From the NCBI GenBank assembly GCA_963803545.1, contig CAWDMX010000004.1:186001-250000 (forward strand): a stretch of DNA of 64,000 bases, given 5' to 3'. The notes beneath the pieces were generated by a model. That model saw nothing but the letters and a program-made list of their open reading frames with translations. It had not been told where the DNA came from and did not search any database. Made by a program: the position numbers and the translations under genes. The DNA is from Legionella_C sp963803545. GTDB taxonomy: Bacteria; Pseudomonadota; Gammaproteobacteria; Legionellales; Legionellaceae. Within the stretch, counting starts at the first letter, position 1. Every line of letters starts with the position of its first letter. Shown piece after piece: positions 52,897-62,584 of the stretch.

Positions 52897-53156
52897 TAAT
52901 CCTCTTTGTTTAAAAGTTTATCAAGTTGCCCGTTATTGTGAAGAGCGTATAAATCATCGCACCCACCGACTGAAATGTCGTTAATAAAAATTTGGGGCAC
53001 TGTATTACGCCCACTTTTAATGGCCATTTGCTCACGTAACTCAGGTTGGTTTTCAACAGATATTTCTTTATATGCAATTTTATTACTATCAAGCAAAGCC
53101 TTCGCGCGGGTGCAGTAAGGGCAGTATGTAGTCGTGTACATCAGTACGTTAGGCAT
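52896..53156 (-). CDS. grxC: Glutaredoxin 3
   Basis: 86 residues. Active-site CPYC at residues 12-15 (TTYCPYCTRAKALL), then RNTVPQIFINDISVGGCDDL with the cis-Pro and glutathione-binding GG-D. It reduces disulfides and ribonucleotide reductase with glutathione; gshA and gshB further on would supply it. Next to secB as usual. Confidence 0.96.
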   Translation of the reverse strand: MPNVLMYTTTYCPYCTRAKALLDSNKIAYKEISVENQPELREQMAIKSGRNTVPQIFINDISVGGCDDLYALHNNGQLDKLLNKED

Positions 53157-53157
53157 T

Positions 53158-53577
53158 TTATTTTCCCTTAATTAACGGTAAATCCGCGTTTTGCCATGCG
53201 TTCATGCCGCCTTGTAAAACCATCGGATTAGCAAAACCATTTTTTCGTAGTTTATTAGCGAGATTTTGGGAGATTAATCCTTTATCACATACGAATATAA
53301 TATCTTTATTTTTAAATTTTTCCATTTTTACAACGGCATCGTCGGCACTCATATTAACCGCATTGATGATGTGTCCTTTACGAAAATTCAACTGATCGCG
53401 CAAATCTATCAGTTTTGTTTTTTCTTCATTTAAATGTATCACGGCTTGCTGTGGCGATAAACTTTTGCCTTTATTTTTTTGTTCGCGACTTTCTGTAATA
53501 AAAATCAGTATAAGAACCGTTAATAAAGTAAGCCATTGTCCCCAGTGGTGAATTATAAATTGGCCTAGCTGGTCCAT
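53158..53577 (-). CDS. Membrane-anchored rhodanese-domain protein (YibN-like)
   Basis: 139 residues. An N-terminal membrane helix (WGQWLTLLTVLILIFITE) precedes one rhodanese domain with DLRDQLNFRKGHIINAVNM and the active-site loop IIFVCDKGLISQNLA (Cys present). First gene of the grxC-secB-gpsA operon, the position of yibN in E. coli. Donor and acceptor of sulfur unknown. Confidence 0.9.
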   Translation of the reverse strand: MDQLGQFIIHHWGQWLTLLTVLILIFITESREQKNKGKSLSPQQAVIHLNEEKTKLIDLRDQLNFRKGHIINAVNMSADDAVVKMEKFKNKDIIFVCDKGLISQNLANKLRKNGFANPMVLQGGMNAWQNADLPLIKGK

Positions 53578-53746
53578 CGTACTCTCTAATGCTAATGAAT
53601 GTGCGGGGAATTATCCTTAGAATACACACAGAACGCAAGCAGGAATTTTGTTTGTCAATCCTTAGCGATAATAAATCATGATCTATATTTCAATTTGGTT
53701 TAGACTACCAAACAAGCTTGATTTAAAGAAAATTTAAGGAAAAATC

Positions 53747-54937
53747 ATGATTTACGATGGCATTGAATATGAAAAAATTGTAAAAATTATCACTGAAAGT
53801 AGCTACGTCAAAAATCTGGATGTTAATCGTAATCATAGACGAATTTATCAAGTTAAGTTGCTGCTAACGGTGCTTGCCATCTTTCAAGAAAAATCCGTAG
53901 ATGTGAATTTCATCCCTATTTCTGAATCGGATAATATTGAAGTTTATAATCAAAAATTTAAGGCTAGTACGCTTATAGGCTTTATCCTAATAATAAAATC
54001 TATGATTGCCGACGAGGGTAACTTAACCAGTAAGTTGTATAATTTACTAGACGGCTGTACGACCCGAAGTACTATTAGCTCCAATACAGAGAGCATTGAG
54101 AATGCCTGTAAATTGTATCAGTTTTATTGCCATGAAAATGGAAATTATAATCGTCCTTTAGTTGATAAAGCCCCATTTACAGTGCAGACTCGACTCGCTA
54201 AAGATTCCTTTGCTGAGGATTATAATGAATTTATCGCAGCAGCTCGGCGATTATCGACCGAACAAAGGACCAAGTGGTTTGATAGCTTTGCTAAAGCGAG
54301 CAAATCTACAGAATTATTAGTGAGTATTATCAGCCTCAAGCCTTATACGGTGCCTCCGTATGAAGAGTTGACCGCTGCAATGCCATTAATTCCAGCTATT
54401 GAAGTGGATACCCGTTTAAATCCAAATCGTAAAATGCAGTTAACGTTGCTTGCAACTGCTGCCAGCGTTCTGAACGGTTTTAACGAGAGTCAGTATCAGC
54501 AATTGGGGATAAAAAATGCAAGTGCTGGGTTTAAGTCAAATGTATTTGCAGGATTAATGCTGCACGTCAAAACACGAATTGAAATTGAGTATCAAAGTGG
54601 ATTAAGTGCTTTTTTCAATACAAATCCCAAATCTTCAATAAATTACACCACCATAAAAAATGTTTTGGGTCCAATGGATGATACATCTAAGGTTGCCTGT
54701 CTCGAGGATGCTTGGAAGTTTTTCAGGTTTATTTATGAGAGTTCATCAGACTCAGTCATTCGTGAGAAAACAAAATTTGAAAAAATTGAGAACTTCATAT
54801 TTAAAGAGGTTATCGATTCTATCCTAGATTTAAAGCATAAAAGTGAATTAATACTTGCAGCACAACTAATTAAAAACTCGGAAAAATCAAGCTCGGTTTA
54901 CAATAGCAATACACCGGCAGCCGCGCCCGGTGTGTAG
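53747..54937 (+). CDS. Helical cytoplasmic protein of unknown function
   Basis: 396 residues, no signal peptide or membrane segment. A consensus-like TAAGGAAAA precedes the ATG. Mostly helical, with charged and Asn-rich stretches; a serine-rich tail (SEKSSSVYNSNTPAAAPG). No family recognised. It is divergent from the gpsA operon and converges with the rhodanese gene. Composition resembles effector-type unknowns elsewhere in the window, a weak indication. Confidence 0.55.
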   Translation: MIYDGIEYEKIVKIITESSYVKNLDVNRNHRRIYQVKLLLTVLAIFQEKSVDVNFIPISESDNIEVYNQKFKASTLIGFILIIKSMIADEGNLTSKLYNLLDGCTTRSTISSNTESIENACKLYQFYCHENGNYNRPLVDKAPFTVQTRLAKDSFAEDYNEFIAAARRLSTEQRTKWFDSFAKASKSTELLVSIISLKPYTVPPYEELTAAMPLIPAIEVDTRLNPNRKMQLTLLATAASVLNGFNESQYQQLGIKNASAGFKSNVFAGLMLHVKTRIEIEYQSGLSAFFNTNPKSSINYTTIKNVLGPMDDTSKVACLEDAWKFFRFIYESSSDSVIREKTKFEKIENFIFKEVIDSILDLKHKSELILAAQLIKNSEKSSSVYNSNTPAAAPGV

Positions 54938-54945
54938 GGTTGCGG

Positions 54946-55275
54946 CTAATGCAACGAGTCTGTTGTATAGCCTTGTTTTATCCATTCCATAATGCCGCCC
55001 GTTATCGAATAAACCTGCTGGTAGCCTCGTTGTGAAAGAAGAATAGCGGCATCGGCTGAGCGAACACCGCTGCGGCAATGTATATAAACCGGTTGCTCGA
55101 GCTTGGGCGAAACCGAGACTATTTTGCTTGCAAGCTCATTTTTTGGGATATGTATCGCTTCGGGAATATGCACTTCTTGCCACTCATCGAGCTCACGCAC
55201 ATCAATTAAACACAACGTGGGCGTTTTGGTAAGCATTTTTTTTAACTCGTCAACGGAAATAGTTTTAACGTTCAT
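54946..55275 (-). CDS. Single-domain rhodanese (GlpE-like)
   Basis: 109 residues. CLIDVRELDEWQEVHIPEA, HIPKNELASKI and the active loop VYIHCRSGVRSADAAI (Cys at about 70 with the RSG-R pattern) mark an active sulfurtransferase. Its start overlaps the previous small membrane-protein gene by 11 bases. Physiological role unknown. Confidence 0.9.
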   Translation of the reverse strand: MNVKTISVDELKKMLTKTPTLCLIDVRELDEWQEVHIPEAIHIPKNELASKIVSVSPKLEQPVYIHCRSGVRSADAAILLSQRGYQQVYSITGGIMEWIKQGYTTDSLH

Positions 55276-55543
55276 TATAGGTGTCTCGGGTAAGGGATCG
55301 GGTTAAGGTTGAGTGATGAATAAACCAATACACGGCGGCTGTTACCAGACCGCCAACTAAGGTTGCAAAAGCCCATGTGAAGGGAGCAACCAAAGCGGTT
55401 TTAATTCCACGTTTGTTTAGTTTTCCAGCATCTTGCGCTACGGCTCCAGCAAACAACAGATGCACCAGCGCATTAATAATTAAAATTAAATACTGTACCG
55501 TTATTATTTGGCTACTAAATTGCTCTAAAATTTTATTTATCAT
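55265..55543 (-). CDS. Small membrane protein of unknown function
   Basis: 92 residues with two membrane segments (QYLILIINALVHLLFAGAV and APFTWAFATLVGGLVTAAV), a short basic loop between them (KLNKRGIKT) and a polar tail. It is the first gene of a two-gene unit with the GlpE-like rhodanese, overlapping by 11 bases. No family recognised. Confidence 0.65.
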   Translation of the reverse strand: MINKILEQFSSQIITVQYLILIINALVHLLFAGAVAQDAGKLNKRGIKTALVAPFTWAFATLVGGLVTAAVYWFIHHSTLTRSLTRDTYNER

Positions 55544-55742
55544 CTATTTCTCAAGTAAATTATTCGTACCCTAAAATTTTTTTCATTAAAATGCAAGGGT
55601 GAGCGTTACTCAATCGAAACTAGCAGAAAAAATTATCAATTTAAAAATGTATTAATTTCAGACAAATCGAAGGCGATTAATTGTGTTATCTCTATTATAC
55701 GGTTATAGTTTGAAGTCGCAATTTTACATAATAATTATTTTT

Positions 55743-56993
55743 ATGCATGAAAACTCCGTTCCTAATCTAGCCATGACTCCTATTTCCCCTATTTTTTGTC
55801 TTGAAAAGACCTTAGGTCTGAACGTCAAAGCAATAGAAACGTGGTTTCACCAGCAATGGCAATTAACGCCTCCCCCTATAACTTCCTCTGTTGATTTACG
55901 ACACGCAGGTTATAAACTAGCGCCTGTTGACACTAATTTGTTCCCGGCAGGGTTTAATAATCTTAATCCAGATTTTCTGCCGCAGTGCGTTCACGCAGTT
56001 CAGGCGATAGTTGCTGCAAAAATGCCGCAGTGCAAAAAGATTTTGTTGCTCCCAGAAACCCATACACGCAATACTTTTTATGGAGAAAACTTAAAGGTTT
56101 TATGTTCTATTTTTGAAAACGCTGGTTTTGAGTTGCGTTTGGGTAATATTGACTCCAACGAAAGCATAACGGTTCCAACACAACATGAAAGTATATTATT
56201 AGAACCTTTAGTTAGAGACGATAACCGCATTAGTCTTCACGATTTTATTCCATGTTTGGTTATACTTAACAACGATTTATCGCGTGGAATTCCTCCTATT
56301 TTAGAAAATCTTCAACAACCAATTTGGCCGAGCGTACATTTGGGTTGGTCGTCTCGCTTAAAATCCAATCATTTTAAGCTGTATTCTGAGGTAGTGAGCG
56401 AGTTTGCAAAACTGTTGCAATTTGACCCTTGGTTTATCGAACCTTATTTTTACCCAGTTGAGAACATCGATTTTATGGCGCAAACGGGATTGGATGTTTT
56501 AGCGGAAAAGGCGGAATTTTTGTTGAATGAAACTCAGAAAAAATACACCGAATACGCTATTAACGACACTCCTTACTTAGCGGTTAAAGCCGACAATGGC
56601 ACTTATGGCATGAGTGTTATGATGGTAAAAACCAGCGACAGCTTACAAAAACTCAATCGCAAACAGCGAACAAAAATGGCCGCAAGTAAAGGCAGTCAAA
56701 AAGTTGAGAAAGTGTTGTTGCAAGAGGGGGTCTATTCCTGTGAGAGCATGGAAGATGGCTCGGTTGCAGAGCCGGTTGTATACATGATGGGAGAGTACGT
56801 GGTTGGTGGTTTTTATCGCGTGCATCACGGGCGCAGTAACGATGAAAATCTGAATGCTCCAGGGATGTATTTTGAGCCACTTAAGTACGCTGCCTGTAAT
56901 GCGCCTAATCGGTTTTATATTTACTCAGTGATTGCTCGTTTGGCGGCGTTGGCGGCTGCTCGCGAAATCGCGATTTCCGGAGCCGTCGGGTGA
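55743..56993 (+). CDS. gshA: Glutamate-cysteine ligase, ferrooxidans type
   Basis: 416 residues from the ATG at 55743; the open frame runs back to 55683 and an ATG at 55773 is another choice, none with a good ribosome-binding site. It forms gamma-glutamylcysteine, the first step to glutathione. The sequence matches the GshA_ferroox family rather than the E. coli-type enzyme: FPAGFNNLNPDFL, LLLPETHTRNTFY, YLAVKADNGTYGMSVMMV and DGSVAEPVVYMMGEYVVGGF. gshB starts within its last codon (GTGA). Confidence 0.88.
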   Translation: MHENSVPNLAMTPISPIFCLEKTLGLNVKAIETWFHQQWQLTPPPITSSVDLRHAGYKLAPVDTNLFPAGFNNLNPDFLPQCVHAVQAIVAAKMPQCKKILLLPETHTRNTFYGENLKVLCSIFENAGFELRLGNIDSNESITVPTQHESILLEPLVRDDNRISLHDFIPCLVILNNDLSRGIPPILENLQQPIWPSVHLGWSSRLKSNHFKLYSEVVSEFAKLLQFDPWFIEPYFYPVENIDFMAQTGLDVLAEKAEFLLNETQKKYTEYAINDTPYLAVKADNGTYGMSVMMVKTSDSLQKLNRKQRTKMAASKGSQKVEKVLLQEGVYSCESMEDGSVAEPVVYMMGEYVVGGFYRVHHGRSNDENLNAPGMYFEPLKYAACNAPNRFYIYSVIARLAALAAAREIAISGAVG

Positions 56994-57961
56994 AAATTGG
57001 CTTTTTAATCGATCCTATTTCAACACTAAATCCTCGTAAAGATACAACGATTGCCATGATAAATAGCGCGTGTAAAAGAGGCCACAATTGCAGCTACTTT
57101 ACGCCCGAGGATTTGATTTGTCAGTCAGAAGGCTCACGCGTGTTTGCTACACCGATAGAAATTGGTGATATTTCGAGCTCTCATTGGGCGATTACAGGGG
57201 CGCAATCAAGCATTTTATTGAGCAGTTTTGATATTATTGTAATGCGTAAAGATCCCCCCTTCAATTTAGAATACATCTATCTAACCTATGCTTTAGAGCT
57301 TGCCGAAAAATCCGGAGTAGTCGTTGCCAATAATCCGCAAAGTTTGCGCGACGCCAATGAAAAGTTTTTCACGCTGCAATTTCCACAATGTTGTCCGCCC
57401 ACTTTAGTGAGTCGAAACAGCGCCGTCTTACGTAATTTTTGGCAGGAAAATAAAAACACTATCTTCAAACCCCTCACCGGCATGGGTGGCAGCGAAGTGT
57501 TTCATGTTAACGAACAGGGATTGAATCTTAGTGTTATTTTAGAGGTTTTAACGAAAAATAATACGGTGTCGGTGATGGCGCAACAATACCTCCCGGCTAT
57601 CCGTGTCAGTGGTGATAAAAGAATTTTGTTAATTAATGGAGAGCCAATTGATTACGGCTTGGCTCGTATTCCTGCAGCAGGAGAGTTGCGCGGTAATTTG
57701 GCGGCAGGAGCTTTAGGACGAGTGGTAAGTTTGACCGCTCGCGATCGTTGGTTGTGCGAACAGATAGCGCCCTCTCTGCGTGAAAAAGAACTGTATTTTG
57801 TGGGTATAGATGTAATTGGTGATTACATTACTGAAATCAATGTCACCAGCCCAACGTGCGCCCGCGAAATTATGAAGGAAACCTCCATTGATATCAGTGG
57901 CCAATATATCGATTTTTTAGTCAATCTCGCTAAAATCAAGCTGACGCCAGGCCTCGTATAA
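56990..57961 (+). CDS. gshB: Glutathione synthetase
   Basis: 323 residues from a GTG overlapping the gshA stop by 4 bases. ATP-grasp enzyme joining glycine to gamma-glutamylcysteine. FLIDPISTLNPRKDTTIAMI, VMRKDPPFNLEYIYLTYALE, FKPLTGMGGSEVFHV, VSGDKRILLINGEPI and ITEINVTSPTC are typical. The 3' end overlaps the convergent trmL gene by 45 bases. Confidence 0.96.
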   Translation: MKIGFLIDPISTLNPRKDTTIAMINSACKRGHNCSYFTPEDLICQSEGSRVFATPIEIGDISSSHWAITGAQSSILLSSFDIIVMRKDPPFNLEYIYLTYALELAEKSGVVVANNPQSLRDANEKFFTLQFPQCCPPTLVSRNSAVLRNFWQENKNTIFKPLTGMGGSEVFHVNEQGLNLSVILEVLTKNNTVSVMAQQYLPAIRVSGDKRILLINGEPIDYGLARIPAAGELRGNLAAGALGRVVSLTARDRWLCEQIAPSLREKELYFVGIDVIGDYITEINVTSPTCAREIMKETSIDISGQYIDFLVNLAKIKLTPGLV

Positions 57962-58372
57962 AATAATAGCTACTGAATTTGATAAGTTTAAACTACGGCT
58001 GGTTGCAAGCATTGGAATACGGATGCATTCAAACTTATCTCGAAGGCTTGTGGGCAAACCGCGTGTTTCAGGCCCAAACAAGAACATATCTTCGTCTTGA
58101 TAGCGTAGTTGATGATACGTATTGGTCGTTTTGGTAGTACAGGAAAAGATACGACGGTGTTGATTTTTTTCAACGAATTCATTTTCATTTTTATAATGCA
58201 AAACACGCGCCCACTCGTGATAGTCCAGACCGGCTCGGCGTAATTTTTTATCGTCTGGAGCAAAGCCTAAGGGATGTATCAGATGCAATTGTGCGCCGCT
58301 GTTTGCGCACAATCGAATAATATTTCCTGTATTAGGAGGAATTTCAGGCTGGTATAGGGCAATGTGCAACAT
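57917..58372 (-). CDS. trmL: tRNA (cytidine/uridine-2'-O-)-methyltransferase TrmL
   Basis: 151 residues. SPOUT-class enzyme methylating the wobble base of tRNA-Leu. LYQPEIPPNTGNIIRLCANS (motif 1), FLFGPETRGLP (motif 2), IRIPMLATSRSLNLSNSVAI (motif 3, knot). It overlaps gshB by 45 bases and starts one base after the mlaA stop, so it is the second gene of an mlaA-trmL pair. Confidence 0.94.
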   Translation of the reverse strand: MLHIALYQPEIPPNTGNIIRLCANSGAQLHLIHPLGFAPDDKKLRRAGLDYHEWARVLHYKNENEFVEKNQHRRIFSCTTKTTNTYHQLRYQDEDMFLFGPETRGLPTSLRDKFECIRIPMLATSRSLNLSNSVAIILYEAWRQLDFSEID

Positions 58373-59143
58373 TTATTGTTTTTTAAGGCTCACAGAATCA
58401 TCAACATAGTCTACCGCTTTTTCGTCATCAACGTACAGTGAATCGGTTGCATTTTCACCAGCAACCAAAGATTCGCCGTAAATTTGAAAATGGCGACGTT
58501 GCAAGTAGGCATCGCGAATAAAACTATATTTATCCAGCGCTTCGTCAATAAGATGATCCGTATCCAAGTATTGGGCGCGAATATCAATGTATTGCATGGC
58601 AAATAAACTGGTTAACACAGCACCGTTGTTGACATAGGGGTAGGGCGTAAGTAGGGGATACTCAAGTAAGGTGCCCATTCCGTCGCGAATGGTGCTGGGA
58701 CCAAAAAAGGGTATAACGATATAAGGAGATTTTTTATCGCCCCATTTAGCAAAGGTTAACCCTAGGTCGTTGTGGTGCAAGGGAAGATTAGAACGCGAGG
58801 CAACGTCAACGAGCCCGGCCAAACCAAATGTGGAGTTTACGACGAATCGTCCCGCATCATCGGACGCATGATGCCAATCGTTTTGCAACAAATCATTCGC
58901 AACGGTTGGGATCAAATAAATATTGTTAAAAAAATTAGTGACGCCGCTGCGAATTGGACTAGGAATTATAGTTGTGTACGTTTTAGCAACCGGTTTTAAA
59001 ATTACCTTATCCAATAAAGTATTAAAAGCATGGGTTTTTCTATTTACAGATTCGTAAGGATCTTGAGGGTTACTGCCATTAGACGCGCAATTGGTAAGCA
59101 GTAATAAACTAGATAAAACAGTAAGAGCAGCATTTAAGCGCAT
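58373..59143 (-). CDS. mlaA: Outer-membrane lipid-asymmetry lipoprotein MlaA (VacJ)
   Basis: 256 residues with lipobox LLLLTNCASN (lipidated Cys at about 19). DPYESVNRKTHAFN, FFNNIYLIPTVANDLLQ, GLVDVASRSNLPLHHNDLGLTFAKWG-type sequence (in parts) and YIVIPFFGPSTIRDG identify the family. It removes misplaced phospholipid from the outer leaflet and passes it to the MlaFEDB system, whose genes are not here, although a divergent MCE operon lies at the left end of the window. Confidence 0.95.
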   Translation of the reverse strand: MRLNAALTVLSSLLLLTNCASNGSNPQDPYESVNRKTHAFNTLLDKVILKPVAKTYTTIIPSPIRSGVTNFFNNIYLIPTVANDLLQNDWHHASDDAGRFVVNSTFGLAGLVDVASRSNLPLHHNDLGLTFAKWGDKKSPYIVIPFFGPSTIRDGMGTLLEYPLLTPYPYVNNGAVLTSLFAMQYIDIRAQYLDTDHLIDEALDKYSFIRDAYLQRRHFQIYGESLVAGENATDSLYVDDEKAVDYVDDSVSLKKQ

Positions 59144-59253
59144 AAGTATCTACAATATTGAATTATAAAAAAATTATGGTACACCACTTTTTTATTCTTG
59201 GAAACTCTTGCTCTTATGCGTGCGTTTTTAAAGGCAAATATCAGACTTAGCTT

Positions 59254-60204
59254 TCACAGAACACGGCTGGCAATAAGGTTGCTTGCAAGAATAATCGCAT
59301 CAATCATTCCAAGTTCTTGTTCGGAGTGACCTGCATCGCGCACGATACTTAATTGCGAATTGGCGTGCGCTTGATGCAGCTCCCATGCCGCGGATAGGGG
59401 GCATATTAAATTGTAACGACCATGGACTATATACATTGGAATATTATTTATACGCGCTATATTGGTTAAAATTGTATTTTCTTCAATAAAAAAATCGTGA
59501 TGCAAATAATGGCTTTCGATTGTCGCTAAAGATAAAGCAAAATGCGGATCGCTGTACTGCTCAATCAACGCGACATGAGGCTGCAAACTGCTGCAATTGG
59601 CTTGCCAAAGTGCCCACTGCTTCGCGCTAGACATGCGCGCCACCTCATTGTCTCCATTCATAGACTGGTAGAAGTAGTCGCGTAATGAGTCCCGGTTTTC
59701 CGGTGGAATGGTGCTTAGCAAATCCGCCCAGTAATCCGGATACACTTTGCTAGCACCGTTGCGGTAAAACCAATCAATATCTTCTGTGCGCCCTAGAAAA
59801 ATACTGTACAGCAGAAGTGCTTGCACCTGTCGAGGAAAGGCTTGCGCGTATAATAAAGCGAGTAAGCTGCCCCAACCACCACCAAATAGCACCATACGCT
59901 CAATATTTAAATACGCACAGATTGTATTGATGTCTTTAATTAAGAACTCAGTGCTGTTATTAATAAGCCCAACGTGAGGCGTTGACTTTCCACAGCCGCG
60001 TTGATCAAAAACAACGATGCGGTAGAGCTCGGGGTCAAAAAAACGGCGTAAATTTTCGTTACTACCAGCCCCAGGTCCTGAATGCAAGACAATAACGGGT
60101 TGTCCTTTGGGATTTCCTGTTTCCTCAATATACAACTGGTGCACATCATCAACATCAAGATTATGCGTTTGGTAGGGCTTGATTGCTGGAAAAAGAATTT
60201 GCAT
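59254..60204 (-). CDS. Proline iminopeptidase homologue lacking catalytic Ser and Asp
   Basis: 316 residues, alpha/beta-hydrolase of the proline iminopeptidase family (EETGNPKGQPVIVLHSGPGA, FDQRGCGKSTPH, PRQVQALLLYSIFLGR, full family length). The nucleophile elbow, normally GGSWGS, reads GGGWGS (residue 110 is Gly, codon GGT). The catalytic aspartate of HGRYD is Asn265 (HGRYN, codon AAT). His293 (AGHS) remains. The oxyanion HGGPG is HSGPG. The gene is otherwise undamaged, so it is either a pseudo-enzyme with a binding role or very early decay. I avoid the symbol pip because activity is unlikely. Confidence 0.9.
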   Translation of the reverse strand: MQILFPAIKPYQTHNLDVDDVHQLYIEETGNPKGQPVIVLHSGPGAGSNENLRRFFDPELYRIVVFDQRGCGKSTPHVGLINNSTEFLIKDINTICAYLNIERMVLFGGGWGSLLALLYAQAFPRQVQALLLYSIFLGRTEDIDWFYRNGASKVYPDYWADLLSTIPPENRDSLRDYFYQSMNGDNEVARMSSAKQWALWQANCSSLQPHVALIEQYSDPHFALSLATIESHYLHHDFFIEENTILTNIARINNIPMYIVHGRYNLICPLSAAWELHQAHANSQLSIVRDAGHSEQELGMIDAIILASNLIASRVL

Positions 60205-60361
60205 CGCAGTCTCAAAATAGTAATTATCTTTAAATTCTATACCCAGAAGCCCAATAAAGAAAACCGGAATTATTCGAACGCAGCATATTTACTTAGGAAA
60301 CTTTTGTCTTTAGGCGTTAAATTTACGATAATGCAGCACTTATTTTTAATTAAGGCTTTGC

Positions 60362-62515
60362 ATGAACGACTTAGCACTATTGACAGGTTTAAACGATAAG
60401 CAACGTGAAGCGGTCTGTTCACCAATCGGTAATACGTTAATCCTTGCAGGCGCGGGTAGTGGTAAGACCAAGGTGTTAGTAAGCCGAATTGCCTGGCTCA
60501 TTGAACACGAAAATATTCAAGCGCAGGAAATTTTAGCGGTAACGTTTACAAATAAAGCCGCAGCAGAAATGCGGGAGCGATTGCAGAGACTTTTGTCAGC
60601 ACCAGTACTTGGAATGTGGGTTGGAACCTTCCATGGCATCTGTCATAGGCTTTTACGCCGCCACTTTAAGGAGGCCGGTTTAAATGAAAACTTTCACATT
60701 CTAGACAGCGACGACCAAGCACGTATTATCAAGCGCGTGACTGCCTCATTAAATTTGGATACGGATCAATGGCCGGTTCGGCAAGCGCAAAGCTTCATTA
60801 ATAGTAAAAAAGATGAGGGTTTACGCCCCCAGCATATACAGCCACTTACCTATGGACCTTCTAAAACCTTGCTTAAAATCTACGAAGGCTATGAGCAGGC
60901 TTGTCGTCAGGCAGGTGTTATTGATTTTGCTGAATTATTATTAAGAACACACGAAACATTGCGTGACAATAAGGAGCTGCTGGAGCATTACCGCAATCGT
61001 TTTCGTGCAATTCTTGTTGATGAGTTTCAAGACACCAATACTATTCAATACGCCTGGATTCGGTTGCTAACCGGTCAGCACACCGCTTTAATGGCCGTTG
61101 GGGATGACGACCAGTCTATCTACGGATGGAGAGGCGCACGCGTTGGTAATATTCAGGATTTTGAAAATGATTTTAACGGTGTTTCCATCATCAGACTGGA
61201 GCAAAACTACCGCTCGAGCGAGACCATTTTAAAAGCCGCCAATCATTTGATTGCACACAACAGCAGTCGGCTTGGTAAAAATCTTTGGACGGCCGGGGAA
61301 ACCGGGGAAAAAATAATGGTCTACAGCGCTTTTAATGAATTGGATGAGGCGCGTTTTGTCGGTGAACGCATTCAGTTAATGATCGATAAGGGCGGCTCTT
61401 TAGACGATATAGCTATTTTATACCGCTCAAACGCTCAGTCGCGCGTTATCGAGGAAGCGTTATTGCGCGCTGGCATTGCTTATCGAATTTATGGTGGGGT
61501 GCGTTTTTTTGAACGGGCCGAAGTTAAAGATACCTTAGCCTACCTGCGACTGGTTGCCAATCATGACGACGACACCGCCCTAGAACGGGTAATTAATTTT
61601 CCAACGCGAGGAATTGGCGAAAAAACAGTACAGGAGATGCGCGATGTTGCTCGCGTGCAGCACTGCTCACTATGGCAGGCCGCCCACTATCTTTTGCAAC
61701 AAAATGAGCTCACCACGCGCGCCAGTAGTGCTTTGTCGAAGTTTATTGATTTAATAAATGATTTGAAAAAAACCAGCAGCACGGATGATTTGGATGCGCT
61801 TATCAGTTTAATAATTAACGTTAGTGGTTTGTACGCGCACTTCACAAAAATTAAAGGCGATAAATCAGAATCTAAGTTAGACAACTTACAAGAATTAATA
61901 AACGCAGCAAAGGAGTTTCGTTACGAACAAGATGAAGAACAAGAACTGCCGTTGCTGGTATCTTTTTTAGCCCACGCTTCCATGGAGGCAGGGGAAATGC
62001 AGGCAGCAGAATACGATTCTTATGTTCATTTGATGACCTTGCATGCAGCGAAAGGACTGGAATTTCCGCATGTTTTTTTAGTGGGTATGGAGGAGGGATT
62101 ATTTCCAGGAAAGCAGTCCATCGAAGACTCAAGTCGCTTGGAAGAAGAGCGCAGGCTCTGTTATGTGGGAATAACCCGCGCTAAGAAACAGCTGCTACTA
62201 ACCCATGCTGAGGTTCGTCGTCAATACGGGCGAGAGGAATACCATCGTCCCTCCCGCTTTTTACGTGAATTGCCTTCGGATTTGCTCGATGAAATTCGGG
62301 TAAGTGGGCGTTTTAAATCCGCACCGCCATTATCCGCACCAATTGCCACCCAGGCTACAGCTGGGTACAGCTTGGGCGCTGCGGTCTCTCACCCAAGCTT
62401 TGGTTCAGGGATTATTTTAGCCGTTGAGGGTAGTGGCGCACACACCCGCGTGCAAGTCAAATTTAATGAGCACGGTGCTAAATGGTTGGTGCTTGCCTAC
62501 GCGAATTTAACCTAA
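60362..62515 (+). CDS. uvrD: DNA helicase II UvrD
   Basis: 717 residues, normal length. Superfamily 1A helicase of nucleotide excision and mismatch repair. LNDKQREAVCSPIG (Q motif), ILAGAGSGKTKVL (motif I), ILAVTFTNKAAAEMR, ILVDEFQDTNTIQYAWIR (motif II), AVGDDDQSIYGWRGA (III), LEQNYRSSETILKAAN (IV), LMTLHAAKGLEFPHVFLVG (V) and CYVGITRAKKQL (VI). It starts with an ATG preceded by no strong ribosome-binding site. The C-terminal GSGIILAVEGSG part is the family's Tudor-like tail. Confidence 0.96.
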   Translation: MNDLALLTGLNDKQREAVCSPIGNTLILAGAGSGKTKVLVSRIAWLIEHENIQAQEILAVTFTNKAAAEMRERLQRLLSAPVLGMWVGTFHGICHRLLRRHFKEAGLNENFHILDSDDQARIIKRVTASLNLDTDQWPVRQAQSFINSKKDEGLRPQHIQPLTYGPSKTLLKIYEGYEQACRQAGVIDFAELLLRTHETLRDNKELLEHYRNRFRAILVDEFQDTNTIQYAWIRLLTGQHTALMAVGDDDQSIYGWRGARVGNIQDFENDFNGVSIIRLEQNYRSSETILKAANHLIAHNSSRLGKNLWTAGETGEKIMVYSAFNELDEARFVGERIQLMIDKGGSLDDIAILYRSNAQSRVIEEALLRAGIAYRIYGGVRFFERAEVKDTLAYLRLVANHDDDTALERVINFPTRGIGEKTVQEMRDVARVQHCSLWQAAHYLLQQNELTTRASSALSKFIDLINDLKKTSSTDDLDALISLIINVSGLYAHFTKIKGDKSESKLDNLQELINAAKEFRYEQDEEQELPLLVSFLAHASMEAGEMQAAEYDSYVHLMTLHAAKGLEFPHVFLVGMEEGLFPGKQSIEDSSRLEEERRLCYVGITRAKKQLLLTHAEVRRQYGREEYHRPSRFLRELPSDLLDEIRVSGRFKSAPPLSAPIATQATAGYSLGAAVSHPSFGSGIILAVEGSGAHTRVQVKFNEHGAKWLVLAYANLT

Positions 62516-62584
62516 AACCCACTTGAATTTGCTAGCAGCTGATGCTAGGGTTCCAAGGTTTACACTAACTAAGAGAGGATGCAC

